DNA of 64,000 bases from CBDAPX01 sp965198725 (GTDB lineage: Bacteria > Pseudomonadota > Alphaproteobacteria > Rhodobacterales > Rhodobacteraceae). Both the position numbers and the translations under genes were made by a program. Below, in pieces: positions 8,604-19,950 of the stretch. Below the pieces are notes generated by a model. The model ran no database searches. It was not told the origin of the DNA and was given only the letters and a program-made list of their open reading frames with translations. The DNA is taken from the NCBI GenBank assembly GCA_965198725.1, contig CBDAPX010000001.1, positions 1,364,001 through 1,428,000 on the forward strand, read 5' to 3'. The number at the start of each line of letters is the position of its first letter. The first letter of the stretch is position 1.

Positions 8604-8659
8604 TTTGGCGACGCTGGCGATGACCAGCTTAACGGCCAATCCGGCGCAGACACTGTGTC
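8604..8659 (+). repeat. 56-bp inverted repeat, left copy
   Basis: Begins TTTGGCGACGCTGGCGATG and ends CAGACACTGTGTC. It is identical over all 56 bases to the complement of 19598-19653. Both copies are read in the same frame as GDAGDDQLNGQSGADTVS. The flanks diverge sharply on both sides. Confidence 0.95.
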
Positions 8660-11600
8660 TGGGGAAACGGGCAACGATCTGTTGTCGGGCGGCGGTGACA
8701 ACGACTCGCTTGATGGGGGCTCTGGCAACGACACGCTCTCTGGCGGGCAGGGCGCCGACACGCTGACCGGCGGAACACAAGCGGATGTATTCCGCGACAG
8801 CGCGGACAACCTCGACGGAGACCAAATTAACGACTTCACGATCGAAGATGTCATACAGGTCACCAATGCGTTCCTTTTCGACAACAGCTTTCAAGTCTTG
8901 ATATCCGGGGGCAACACGTTTCTAGAAATCAATACGGACGAAACGCCCGGGTTCGATATTGCGATCACACTTTCGGGGGCATTTGGCGCTGGGTATTTCT
9001 CGGCGCTGGCGCAGCCCGATTACAGCGAAATCGTCTATATCGCAGCGCCCGGGGGCACCGCCACGACGGGTGATGACCAAATGACCGGGTCTAATGGTGC
9101 CGATACACTTGCCGGAGGTGCGGGCGATGACCGCATCATCGGGGCCGCCGGGAGCGATGACCTGTCTGGTGGTGCAAATGATGACGAGATCTATGCAGGG
9201 GCCGGGAACGACCTCGTGCAGGGTGATGATGGAAACGACTGGCTGGTCGGAGACGTTGGCGAAGACACCCTGCGTGGCGGCGCAGGTCGGGACAGCCTGT
9301 ATGGTGGTGCAGATGCAGACGATATAGATGTCGGCACCGGGACCTCCAACTTTGCCGACGGCGGGACAGGTGCTGACTCGGTGGTGTCGGGCACTGGTAG
9401 CGACGTGCTGCGTGGTGGCTCGGATGACGATACGCTGGAGGGCAACGCTGGCTCGGATAATCTGTACGGCGATGCGGGTGATGATACGCTGGATGGTGGT
9501 GCCGGGCAGGATTATCTCAATGGTGGTTCCGGTGACGATACTCTGACCGGTGGCGCGGATCAGGACAATCTCTATGGTGGTCAGGACGATGACCGGCTCT
9601 TTGGCGGAGACGGCAATGATGCGCTGTATGGAGAGTCCGGAGAGGACACGCTCTCGGGTGAAAGCGGGAACGATACCCTCGACGGTGGCACCGGCAACGA
9701 CCAGATCGATGGCGGCGTGGGCGATGACGCGCTGGGCGGTGGTGCGGACCGGGACACGCTGGACGGCGGAGACGGCGCAGACGCGCTGGATGGCGGGTCG
9801 AACGCGGACTCTCTGGATGGCGGTGCTGATGACGATACGCTGACCGGAGGGAGCGGAGCGGACATGCTTACCGGGGGCACCGGCATCGACCTGTTCATTG
9901 ACAGCGCGACGGGTTTTGACGGAGACACAATCACCGATTTCGAGGTCACCACCGCATCCGCGGACGGCGATGCGATCATCATCACAAACCTCCGCTTTGA
10001 TGATGGGCATCTGACGGTCAGCTATTCCGGCGGAAACACATTGCTGACCATCGATACGGATCGGGATGGAGCTGCCGATACCGTTATAACTCTGTCCGGC
10101 ACGATTGCCGCCGATTTTTTGACTCTAACGAATGGAGACGACACGACGATCCGTGCGTTCCCTTCAGGTGGGCTGGGCAGTTCGGGCATGCCAGTACGGT
10201 CGGTTATTGCCGATACCACCGCGGGCACGTCGATGCTGGCAGGGGGGGCAGCAACGCTCTATGGTAATAACGGGGATGATACGATCGACGGGGGAAACTC
10301 GTCGCGATCGATCATGGCTGGCATCGGCGATGACAGCGTGACGGGCAGCACGCTGTCCGAGATCATCTCGGGCGATCACGGGGCCGACACGCTCGAGGGC
10401 AATGCGGGCACGGACCGGATCTATGGCGGCGACGACCATGACAGCATTTCAGGTGGCGACGGGACCGACTACCTTTATGGCGACCGCGGCGATGACCGGA
10501 TTCAAGGAGATGCGGCGGGCGATTCCATTTATGGCGGCGATGGCGCGGATACGTTGGATTGCGGCATCGGCGATGACTGGCTGGATGGCGAGGCGGGCAA
10601 TGATAGTTTGCAGGGCGGCACCGGCAGCGACTGGCTCTATGGTGGGTCCGATCAAGACGTGCTAGAAGGCGGCGATCAAGGCGATAACTTGGATGGTGGC
10701 ATCGGCAATGACACGCTTCGTGGGGATGCGGGGTCCGACACCCTGTTTGGCGGGGCGGATGACGATGTCCTGATCGGAGGTGATGACGACGATACGCTCT
10801 ACGGCTGGAGCGGAGATGACGCGCTAAGCGGCGATGACGGCGATGACCTGCTGGAGGGCAGCGGCGGCAACGACCTGCTCTAGGGCGGCGATGGCGACGA
10901 CACGCTTGGCGGCGGTAGCGATGACCTTTTCGTTGGTCGCACGTGGGAACTTGACGGCGACGTGGTGACCGATTTTGCCGCCGGCGACCGGCTGCGGGTC
11001 ACGAATGCGTCCTTCTTTGCTGCTGACATGACGATCACCGTTCAGAATGGCAATACCCTATTTGCGATCGACACCGATCAGGATCTGACAGACGACCTTT
11101 TCTTTACATTGCAAGGGGTTTACACGCCGAGCGATTTCCAGCTTGTCACGGCGCGGAATTTTACCGAGATCTTTTTGCCGTCGTTGTCTGGCGGTGTGTG
11201 GGTCGGAACGGAAAACGCCGACACCTATGTCGCCTCTGTCGGCAGTGACAGCCTGACCGGGCTGGGGGGCAACGACAATCTGACGGCACTTGCGGGCAAT
11301 GATTTTATTGATGCCGGCGACGGCGATGATGATGTCTTTGGCGGTGCGGGCAACGATCAGATCGATGGCGGTGCGGGCAATGACTTCCTGCGCGGCGATG
11401 AAGACAACGACACCATTCTGGGTGGCGCCGGGAATGATGAAATCCTCGGCGATGAAGGCAATGACCTGATCGCCGCAGGCGGCGGCGACGATACTGCCTA
11501 TGGCGGGGATGGCGACGATTCAATCGATGGAGATGAGGGCCGCGATTACATCGACGGCGGCAATGGCTTTGACACGCTGCGCGGGGGCGACGGTGACGAT

Positions 11601-14600
11601 AATGTCTATGGCGAGTCTGGCAATGACAGCATCTCGGGGGATGCGGGCGACGATTACCTGAGCGGGGGCTCCGACCAGGACACGCTGCAGGGTGGTGCAG
11701 GCAACGACAACCTCGATGGCGGCGGGGGCAATGACATCGTTTCGGGCGAAGATGATAACGACACTCTCTTCGGCGGCACAGGTGACGATATTCTCGAAGG
11801 AGGCGCGGGCAACGATTCGCTGAACGGTTGGAGCGACAATGACTTCCTGTCCGGTGGAGTCGGAGATGACAATCTTGCCGGCGGCGGATCCAGCGATACG
11901 CTGGACGGCGGGAGCGGCGATGACACACTCAATGGCAATGAAGGCACCGATACGCTGACCGGTGGCGCGGGTCTTGATCTGTTTGTCGGACGGTATTGGG
12001 AACTCGACACGGACCGGATCGAAGATTTCACCGGCGGTGAGGACATCATTCGCATCACCTTTGCCCGGTTCACCGATGCCGATATCAGCACGGCGGAATT
12101 CAACGGCGATACATTGCTGCTGATCGATGTCGATGGCGACGGTGCCGTTGATGGAACGATCACGCTGGCAGGCACTGGCTATACCGGCACCTTTATCGCC
12201 CAGTATGATGTCGCCGATCCAAACGATACCGATATCCAGCTGGTGCCCGTCAATGGCAGCGGCCCCTTTGGCGGGACGATAGGTCCGGATGACATAATAG
12301 GGTCCAGCACCGCGGACGCGCTGGACGGGCAAGACGACGCAGACACGATTTCCGGAGTAGGCGGCGACGATATCATCAATGGCGGTGCGGGCAGCGATTT
12401 TCTCTTCGGCGGGTTCGGGGCCGATACGATTTCTGGTGGTGATGATTTTGACCAATTGACAGGCGACGTAGGGTCCGACCTGCTCAACGGCGAGGGTGGG
12501 GACGATACCCTCTACGGTGACGAGGGCAACGACACCCTGACCGGCGGCGATGGCAGCGACGACCTCTATGGTGACGTTGGCGATGACAGCTTGAGCGGAG
12601 ATGAAGGAGACGATTATCTTGAAGCTGGCGCGGGCGATGACACGCTGAACGGTGGGCAGGGCATTAATTACCTTTATGGGGCTGAGGGCAACGACCTGCT
12701 GCACGGTGGCGCGGACGATGATTATCTCGGTGGCGGCAGCGATGAAGACACTTTGATCGGGGGCGACGGCAGCGACAATCTCGACGGTGGCAGTGAGAAT
12801 GACACCCTGACCGGTGGCGGCGGCAATGACAATCTGTTTGGCGGAACCGGCAACGATACGCTGGATGGCGGGGCCGACAATGACACGCTGAACGGCTGGT
12901 CGGATGATGACATCGTGATCGGGGGCAGCGGTGAAGATGTCCTGAATGGCGGCGATGAGGATGACACGTTGTTTGGGGGCGATGGCATCGACACGCTCAC
13001 CGGCGGCACCGGCAGCAACATGTTCCGCGGGCGGTATTGGAATCTCGACGGCGACCTGATCACCGACTTTGATACCGACGACCGGATCGTCATCGATTCC
13101 ATCCGCTTTACCGATATCGATATCAGCACCTCGGTGAACAAGGACGGAAATACCGTGCTTTCGGTCGACGGGAACGGTGATGGTGATCTCGACGACAGCG
13201 GTGATTTCTCGATCATCCTGCAGGGGACATTCACCGGCACATGGGCCACCGCGTATGAAACCACGGGCATTTCGGATACCGATATCTATCTGATCCCGGT
13301 TGCGACCAGTCCCTCGGCGCCGACCACGACCGGCGATGATTTCATCGCGGGCACGTCTGGCGCCGACACGCTGGATGGCGGGGTCGGGGACGACACGCTG
13401 ATCGGTCTTGGGGGCGATGACAGCCTGATCGGCTCGACCGAGGATGACGGTCTCTTTGGGGGTCGCGGCGCCGATACGCTCGATGGCGGAGACGGCGATG
13501 ACACCCTCGTCGGGGATGACGGGGACGACAGCATCGATGGCGGCTTTGGCCGTGACGAGATTTACGGGGATGAAGGGCTCGACACGCTGAATGGCGGGTT
13601 TGGCAGCGACAACCTGTATGGCGGTGCGAACAATGACCTGCTGTCAGGGGGCGAAGGCGGCGATAACCTCTACGGGGAAGACGGCAATGACACGCTGGAT
13701 GGCGGGATCGAGAATGATTACCTCGACGGCGCCGAGGGCGATGACCTGCTGCAAGGCGGTGACGGCGATGATCAGCTGGATGGATACAGCGGTGCCAATC
13801 TGCTGGATGGCGGCGAGGGCAACGACATTCTCAACGGCTCGGATGACAGCACCGGCATCGACACCCTGACCGGAGGGGCCGGAAACGACCAGTTTATCGG
13901 ACGCTATTGGAGCCTCGATGGGAACATCATCACCGATTTCACGGCTGGGGACTGGATCACGGTAACCTCCACCCGCTTTGGCGATCAGGACGTCTCGGCC
14001 AGCTTTGATGGCACCAACACCATCCTCACGGTTGACGTTAATGGGGACGGGGCCATTGACAACACGTATGACATCTCGCTGACCCTACTGGGGGCGGTCA
14101 CCGGCGATTTCGTCGTGACCTATGAAACCTCGGGGAGCGCCGATACCGATATCCACCTGATCACCGGCCCGTTCGGTGCCACCACTGTCGATCCGGATTT
14201 CATTGTCGGGACCAATGGCGATGACACCCTGAACGGTGGCGTCGGCGACGATACCATTGTGGGGCGGGACGGAGACGATAGCCTCGAAGGGTTCACCGAG
14301 CACGACAATATCTCGGGCAATGGCGGCAATGACACCATCGACGGCGGCGACGGTGACGACACCGCCGTCGGCGGAGCCGGGGATGACGAGCTCATCGGCG
14401 GGTTTGGCAGCGACGTCCTCTTTGGCGGTCGTGGCAACGATCTGATGTCCGGGGGCGTCGGCGGCGACGAGCTTTTTGGGGATGTCGGAAACGACACCCT
14501 GAATGGTGATGGCGGCAGCGACGACCTGAGCGGCGGGGATGGCAACGACCTGCTGAGCGGGGGCGATGACTACGATTACCTCAGCGGTGATGACGGGGAT

Positions 14601-15848
14601 GATACGCTCAACGGGGATGCCGGAGACGACCAGCTTTATGGGGGCCACGGGGATGACAGCCTGACCGGCGGTGTTGGCAATGACAACCTGTCCGGCGATC
14701 AGGGCAATGACACGCTGCGCGGCGGACTTGGGAACGATACACTCTCCGGCGGCAGTGGCACGGATTTTGCTGTCTTCAAGGGCGCATCGAGCGAATATAC
14801 CATCACCCAGGGCAGCAGCATCAACAGCGCCGGCTATGTTGAACATACCGGCGGCACGACGCTGTATGGCCGTGATCAGCTGTATCGGGTCGAGCGGCTG
14901 ATCTTTGACGACACCACGATCGTCCTGTTCAACGATGCACCGACACTGGTCAACAGCGTCGGCACGCTGGTCTGGCGCGAAGGCACCACCCATACGCTGG
15001 ATGTGAGCAATACCTTTGCCGATGTCGATCCTTTCACCCTATCGGCGACCACGTCGGGGGGCGGGGCGCTGCCACCCTGGATGACATTCGATCCGGTGAC
15101 CGCCACCTTCACGGGCAACACGGTCGAGCTGACACCGGCATGGTATTATTTCAACCTGACGGCGACCGATTCATTCGGTGAGGCCGAGACCACCGGCGTG
15201 ACCATTCGGGTGGAAAGCGCCACCATCAACGGAACAAGCGCGGATGACACGCTGACCGGTACCGATGCATTCGACCGGATCATTGCCAATAGCGGCGACG
15301 ATCTGATCACGGCACTGGGCGGCGGCGACAGCATCAACGCCGGATCCGGCAACGACACGATCGACGGCGGTGCGGGGAATGACACCATGTCGGGCGGATC
15401 AGGAGCGGATGTCTTTGTTCTGAGCACGGGCATGGGCGCGGATGAGATCCTCGATTTCGAGGTGGGCACCGACCGGCTGGATGCCTTGGCGGTCACCGTG
15501 ATCTCCGAGACGGATGACGGCTCTGGCAACCAGCAGGTCACGCTCAGCGACGGGTCCACCGTGACACTTGTCGGTGTTCCAGCCACCGGTGTTCCGGTCC
15601 AGAGCGTGACGGTCAGCGGGACCGAGGCCGAAGACGCAATACTGACCGCAACGTTTTCAAACCTCGCGGATCTCTATGGCAATGCGCCCGCAGGCGTCAG
15701 CTATCAATGGCTGCGCGACGGGGCGGCGATTTCCGGTGAAACGGGCACCACGTATATGCTGGTGCAAGAGGATGTGGGCCGGGCGGTTTCGGTGCAGGTC
15801 TCTTACGCCGGTGGCATGACGACCAGCGCGGCAACCGGACCAATTGTC

Positions 15849-16685
15849 AACGTCAACGACGCGCCAACGGGAGGTATTGGACTAACCGGCACGGCGCGTG
15901 AAGACCAGCTGCTGCAAGCGGATACCTCTGCCTTGGCGGACGAGGACGGTCTGGGCACTCTGACGTATCAGTGGCTGCGCAACGGGTCGGAGATCACCGG
16001 CGAATCCGGCGCCAGCTATCAACTGACCCAAGCCGATGTCGGCGCTTCGATCAGCGCGCGCGTCAGCTACACCGATGGTCAGGGTACGGCGGAACAGATG
16101 GTGAGTATCGCCTCTGCCGTCGTAGAAAACGTCAACGACGCGCCAACGGGAGGTATTGGACTAACCGGCACGGCCCGCGAAGACCAGCTTCTACAGGCGG
16201 ATACGTCTGCCTTGGCGGACGAGGACGGTCTGGGCACTCTGACGTATCAGTGGCTGCGCAACGGGTCGGAGATCACCGGTGCCATTGGCGCCGGATACCA
16301 ACTGACCCAAGCCGATGTCGGCGCTTCGATCAGCGCGCGCGTCAGCTACACCGATGGTCAGGGTACGGCGGAACAGGTGGTGAGTAACGCCTCTGCCGTC
16401 GTAGAAAACGTCAACGACGCGCCGACGGGCGGTGTTGGGATTGACGGAACCGCACGGTCCGGTAGCACGCTGACGGCCGATACTTCCAGCTTACAGGATG
16501 CAGATGGTCTTGGCGCTCCGTCTTATCAATGGCTGCGCGATGGCGTCGGTATCGGCGGAGCCACGGGGGTATCTTATACCCTAGTCGATGCTGACACTGG
16601 ATCGAACATCTCTGTACGTGTGAGCTACACGGACTCGGAAGGGACGTTTGAGACGGTCACCAGCGCTCCGACAGGTGCCGTGGTG
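15849..16685 (+). repeat. Tandem 279-bp (93-codon) repeats inside the RTX frame
   Basis: Units start at 15849, 16128 and 16407, each with AACGTCAACGACGCG, an exact period of 279 bp. The first two are nearly identical at DNA level and the third is diverged; a still more distant copy precedes them (about 15600-15848). Each encodes VNDAPTGGIGLTGTAREDQ...YQWLRNGSEITG...ADVGASISARVSYTD, an Ig-like/cadherin-like adhesin domain. Confidence 0.88.
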
Positions 16686-16877
16686 CCCAACGCCCTGACG
16701 CTGATCGGAACTTTGGGTGACGACCTGCTGGAAGGGGCAAGCGGGGATGACAACCTTACGGGTCTGTCTGGCAATGACACTTTGCGTGGTTTAGGGGGCA
16801 GCGACACACTCCTTGGCGATGATGGCGTCGATGTCCTTATCGGTGGTGACGGCAACGACCGTCTGATTGGTGGGACC

Positions 16878-17417
16878 AGCACCGCCGACCTGCGCGACGT
16901 GATCTATGGCGGCGACGGCAATGACACAATTGACGGCGGTTATGGCAATGACGAACTGCGCGGGGATGCGGGCAATGACGACATTGCTGGCGGCTTTGGC
17001 GCGGATACGGTCATTGGCGGCGCCGGCGACGACGTGATGACAGGCTCGGCCTTTGGCGACCTCATCTTCGGCGGAGATGGTTTCGATTTCGTAAACGGCG
17101 GATTTGGCTCGGACCGGGTCAATGGTGGCGCCGACGGGGACCGGTTCTTCCACCTCGGCATCGCGGATCACGGGTCAGACTGGATCCAGGATTACAACGC
17201 CGCCGAAGGCGATGTGCTGGTCTATGGCGGCGCTGCGACGCGGGACCAATTCCAGGTCAACGTCACGACCACGGCCTCGGCGGGGACAGATGGTGTAGAC
17301 GAAGCCTTCGTGATCTACCGCCCGACCGGCCAGATCCTGTGGGCACTTGTCGACGGCGACGGCCAGTCCGAGATCAACATCCGTATCGGCGGGCAGGAGT
17401 TCGATTTGTTAGGGTAG
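16878..17417 (+). repeat. 540-bp RTX C-terminal repeat, plus-strand copy
   Basis: Encodes the last 179 residues from STADLRDVIYGGDG to the stop. It is the same length as, and by eye about 90% identical in protein to, the minus-strand copy at 17588-18127. The pair forms a long imperfect inverted repeat around a 170-bp spacer. Confidence 0.85.
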
Positions 17418-17433
17418 GGTCAGACGAAAGCGA

Positions 17434-17462
17434 CGCGCGGCGGAGGTCAAATTCGCCGCGCG
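17434..17462. terminator. GC-rich hairpin between convergent RTX frames
   Basis: CGCGCGGCG (17434-17442) pairs perfectly with CGCCGCGCG (17454-17462) across an 11-nt loop. It lies 16 bp after the plus-strand stop. A strong T run is absent, so it is a weak intrinsic terminator candidate. The rest of 17463-17587 shows no gene. Confidence 0.45.
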
Positions 17463-17587
17463 CTTGCGTTAAATCATGGATTCCGCACACAGCAAGGCGC
17501 GCACCCCGGCCTAAGGGTCCTGGGTCGAACATATTCCGAGATGGCCGCATGAAACCGAACGGCGTGCTCGGGTTCTTCTGTCACGTG

Positions 17588-18127
17588 TCACGCAAGGAGA
17601 TCAAAGTCTTGCCCGCCGATCCGAAGTGTAATCGACGATTGCCCGTCACCATCCACTAGCGCCCAGATGATCTGGCCCATGGGGCGATAGATGACAAAGG
17701 CCTCGTCCACCGCATCAGACCCTGCACCGGTTGTATTCGTAACGTTAACTTGAAACTGGTCCAGCGTTGCCGCGCCGCCATAAACCAGAACGTCGCCCTC
17801 GGCCGCGTTGTAATCCTGGATCCAATCTGACCCGTGATCCGCGATTCCAAGATGAAAGAACCGGTCCCCATCCGCGCCGCCATTGACCCGGTCCGAGCCA
17901 AAGCCGCCATTGATGAAATCGAAACCATCACCGCCAAAGATCAGGTCGCCAAAGGCCGAGCCCGTAAGCACATCATCGCCCGTGCCACCAATGACCGTAT
18001 CCGCGCCAAACCCGCCCTCGATGCTGTCATTCCCCGCGTCCCCGCGCAGTTCGTCATTGCCATAGCCACCGTCAATTGTGTCATTACCGTCGCCGCCATA
18101 TATCACGTCGCTCAGGTCGGCGGTGCT
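17588..18127 (-). repeat. 540-bp RTX C-terminal repeat, minus-strand copy
   Basis: The C-terminal 179 codons of the second RTX frame (STADLSDVIYGGDG to FDLLA), partner of 16878-17417. Confidence 0.85.
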
Positions 18128-19516
18128 TGCCCCCCCGATCAGCATATCATTGCCTGCACTTCCAATCAGCGTATCGGTGCCACCATTGCCGCGCAGCGTA
18201 TCGTCACCCGCGGCACCGTCCAACACGTCGTTTCCGCCAAGGCCCTCGACAAACTCTGAGTCGGCGGTGCCGGTCAGCCGATCCTCTGACGCGGTTCCCG
18301 TAATGGGCACGCCCCCAGACACGGACAGAAACACTCCATATGGCAGGTCACCATTGATGTCATTGGCTTCCAGCAAAACGGTGCCACCACCCAGATCCAC
18401 CAATCCCAAAGGTCTGGGTCCGGTGTCGCCGCCCAGAATGGCTGGTTCCGGCTAGGGAATGACGATCTCTTCTTCGGTTACTGCGGTGCCTGATGCCGAA
18501 TACAATCGACCTGTGATTGCTGGTTCGGGATCAAATGGTGCACCGATCTGTACGGCGGCACCGCCATAGTCGATCCACGTCACATAGAATCCGCCGCCCG
18601 GCAACGCCAATGCCTGTGGCAATTCCTGAATATCATAGGTCCTGGTGTTGACCTGAAAATTTGCTCCAAGGGCCGACCCGTCTGTATCCAGAATCTGACC
18701 GTAGACTTCAATCGAGTTGATCGACTCATTGCTGCGCCACAGAACCAGCGTGCGCCCATTCTCCAGCGGTGTCACCGACACATCATCCAGAAAACTCCCG
18801 CCGAGGCTCTGGACGACAACCGGGGGATTGAGGGCCACGCTGTTCTGGTCAAACAGTTGGCTCTGCAACTGCTGTTCGAACCCCAGATTGGTCATCAGAA
18901 AATCGCCCGAGGGCAAGGCCGTCAGGATTTGTTCAACCCGACCAACCGAGCCCGTGATAGCGATCTCTGTCGTGTGCAGTAGCGACAGATCCGTGGCATA
19001 CACGTTGATGATCGTCGCGGGCTGCGCACCGGTCCGCAGCGCCGAAACAGCGATCAATCCGCTCTCAAGAACAATTGCCACGGGTTCGCCAAAATCCTCA
19101 TCGACCCTTGGCCGCGCTTCCAGCAAGGTAAGACTGTCCCCAATGCGGTTTCCGGCGGCGTCAAACCGCAGCGCGAAAACGTTTTGTGTATCTCTGAAAG
19201 GGTCGTCGCTGACCCGTTCGTCCCAGACCAGCAGGTATCCCCCGTCGTCAAGTCGAACCAAAGGATCCTGCCCACGGGTCGGGTCCCCAGAAATTCCGGT
19301 CGTATCAAAGTAAACGGTTTCTTCGACCGTACCATTAGCCGAAAAGCGCCGGACCCCGGCAACAGCATCGCCAGCGCCAGAGGACCAGAACACAGTTTCA
19401 AAACCGCCCGTGCCGGTTATCGACGTTGCATAGTCCCGTAAAGTGGATACGCCTTTAAGAGCCTCAAGGATCCCAAGGTCCGGGGCTGCCGGATCCGCTA
19501 CTGTCAGAAAGGTCAT
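17588..19516 (-). pseudogene. Second RTX-type secreted protein, TAG-interrupted
   Basis: The frame starts at ATG 19516 (MTFLTVADPAAPDLGILEAL, preceded by AAAGGAATAGTGTTACG) and runs to 17588. It is broken once by TAG at 18452-18454 (EEEIVIP*PEPAILGG), and the frame is unchanged beyond it. Residues about 1-350 contain propeller-like repeats common in RTX exoproteins (GGYLLVWDERV, NVFALRFDAAGNRIGDSLTL, GGGFYVTWIDYGG). The part after TAG holds RTX nonapeptides (GGDGNDTIDGGYGNDELRG) and the shared secretion-signal C-terminus. Read through, it would be 642 residues. As it stands, a 354-residue product without calcium repeats or secretion signal is made. The start codon overlaps (ATGA) the stop of the upstream RTX start module, which suggests translational coupling. 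Confidence 0.8.
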
Positions 19517-19719
19517 CGTAACACTATTCCTTTGAGTTCTTTGGGGTGTGATTTGCTGGGATATGCAGGTAGGGTTGATGTGCTGTGGAGCCTAACGGAC
19601 ACAGTGTCTGCGCCGGATTGGCCGTTAAGCTGGTCATCGCCAGCGTCGCCAAAGATTTCATCCGAAGAGGTGGTTCCGTTCAGAACGTCATCGCCGGTGG
19701 TTCCGTTGATAATAGCCAT
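19513..19719 (-). pseudogene. Detached RTX start module
   Basis: ATG 19719 begins MAIINGTTGDDVLNGTTSS and runs through the 56-bp repeat (GDAGDDQLNGQSGADTVS). It then enters unrelated leader sequence (VRLHSTSTLPAYPSK...) and stops at 19513 with ATGA overlap to the second RTX gene. MAIINGTxGDDxLxGT is the usual opening of RTX calcium-binding proteins. If joined at the repeat to the frame starting at 8604, it reads straight on as GADTVSGETGNDLLSGGGDND, the expected continuation. It is therefore the real N-terminus of the giant RTX protein, separated by an inversion. As it stands it encodes a 68-residue peptide of doubtful function. Confidence 0.78.
19598..19653 (-). repeat. 56-bp inverted repeat, right copy
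   Basis: Exact complement of 8604-8659. On the minus strand it encodes the same GDAGDDQLNGQSGADTVS in the frame of the RTX start module. Confidence 0.95.
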
Positions 19720-19950
19720 GTCTTTCCCAGTCCTCTTGTGTGACTCGAATTGGCGCACATAACAATCACAGCAGGAGGAAAAGTCGTGTTGTCTTGGGCC
19801 TTTTACTTGGCAAATGACAATATCATTAGGCTTTTGTCAAATACCGCGACAGAGAGATCAGCCGCTCCGGTATTTGATAAAACCCACCGGAAAACTCAAT
19901 TCGCCCGGCAGACGCATAAGAGCAGCGCCGCCCTCATCAAAACGCTGATA
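19720..19950 (-). promoter_or_regulatory. Upstream region of the RTX start module
   Basis: AT-rich non-coding DNA before the RTX start. It contains a perfect 10-bp inverted repeat TCAAATACCG (19837-19846) and CGGTATTTGA (19868-19877) spaced by 21 bp, a plausible operator or transcript stem. The promoter for whichever RTX frame is joined downstream should be here. No gene is seen. Confidence 0.5.

Larger units (their letters stand above)
8604..17417 (+). pseudogene. Giant modular RTX calcium-binding protein, headless and TAG-interrupted
   Basis: A single frame of about 2,940 codons is open from the left 56-bp repeat to TAG 17415, broken only by TAG at 10881-10883 (NDLL*GGDGDDTL). It has no normal start: upstream lies IS DNA, and the first in-frame GTG (8655) would begin inside an RTX repeat. 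The protein is made of blocks of GGxGxDxLx calcium-binding nonapeptides alternating with about 90-residue linkers (GRYWxLDGDxITDF... type). A cadherin-like segment follows (about 14930-15210), then 93-residue Ig-like repeats (15600-16685), a last RTX block and a conserved C-terminus (DRFFHLGIADHGSDW...GGQEFDLLG) that is the probable type I secretion signal. Such proteins are exported by type I secretion and often act as adhesins. Its missing start is at 19719-19598 on the other strand. Confidence 0.8.

Noticed and set aside
8922..10010. Long open frames antisense to the RTX gene
   Set aside because: Open reading on the minus strand is a by-product of the repeated GGxGxD codons; the translations are low-complexity Val/Ile/Ala repeats without start signals.
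8604..17417. CRISPR-like or satellite repeat array
   Set aside because: The dense GGCGGxGAyGAy repeats are coding and encode RTX nonapeptides in one frame; unit lengths vary and there are no spacers.
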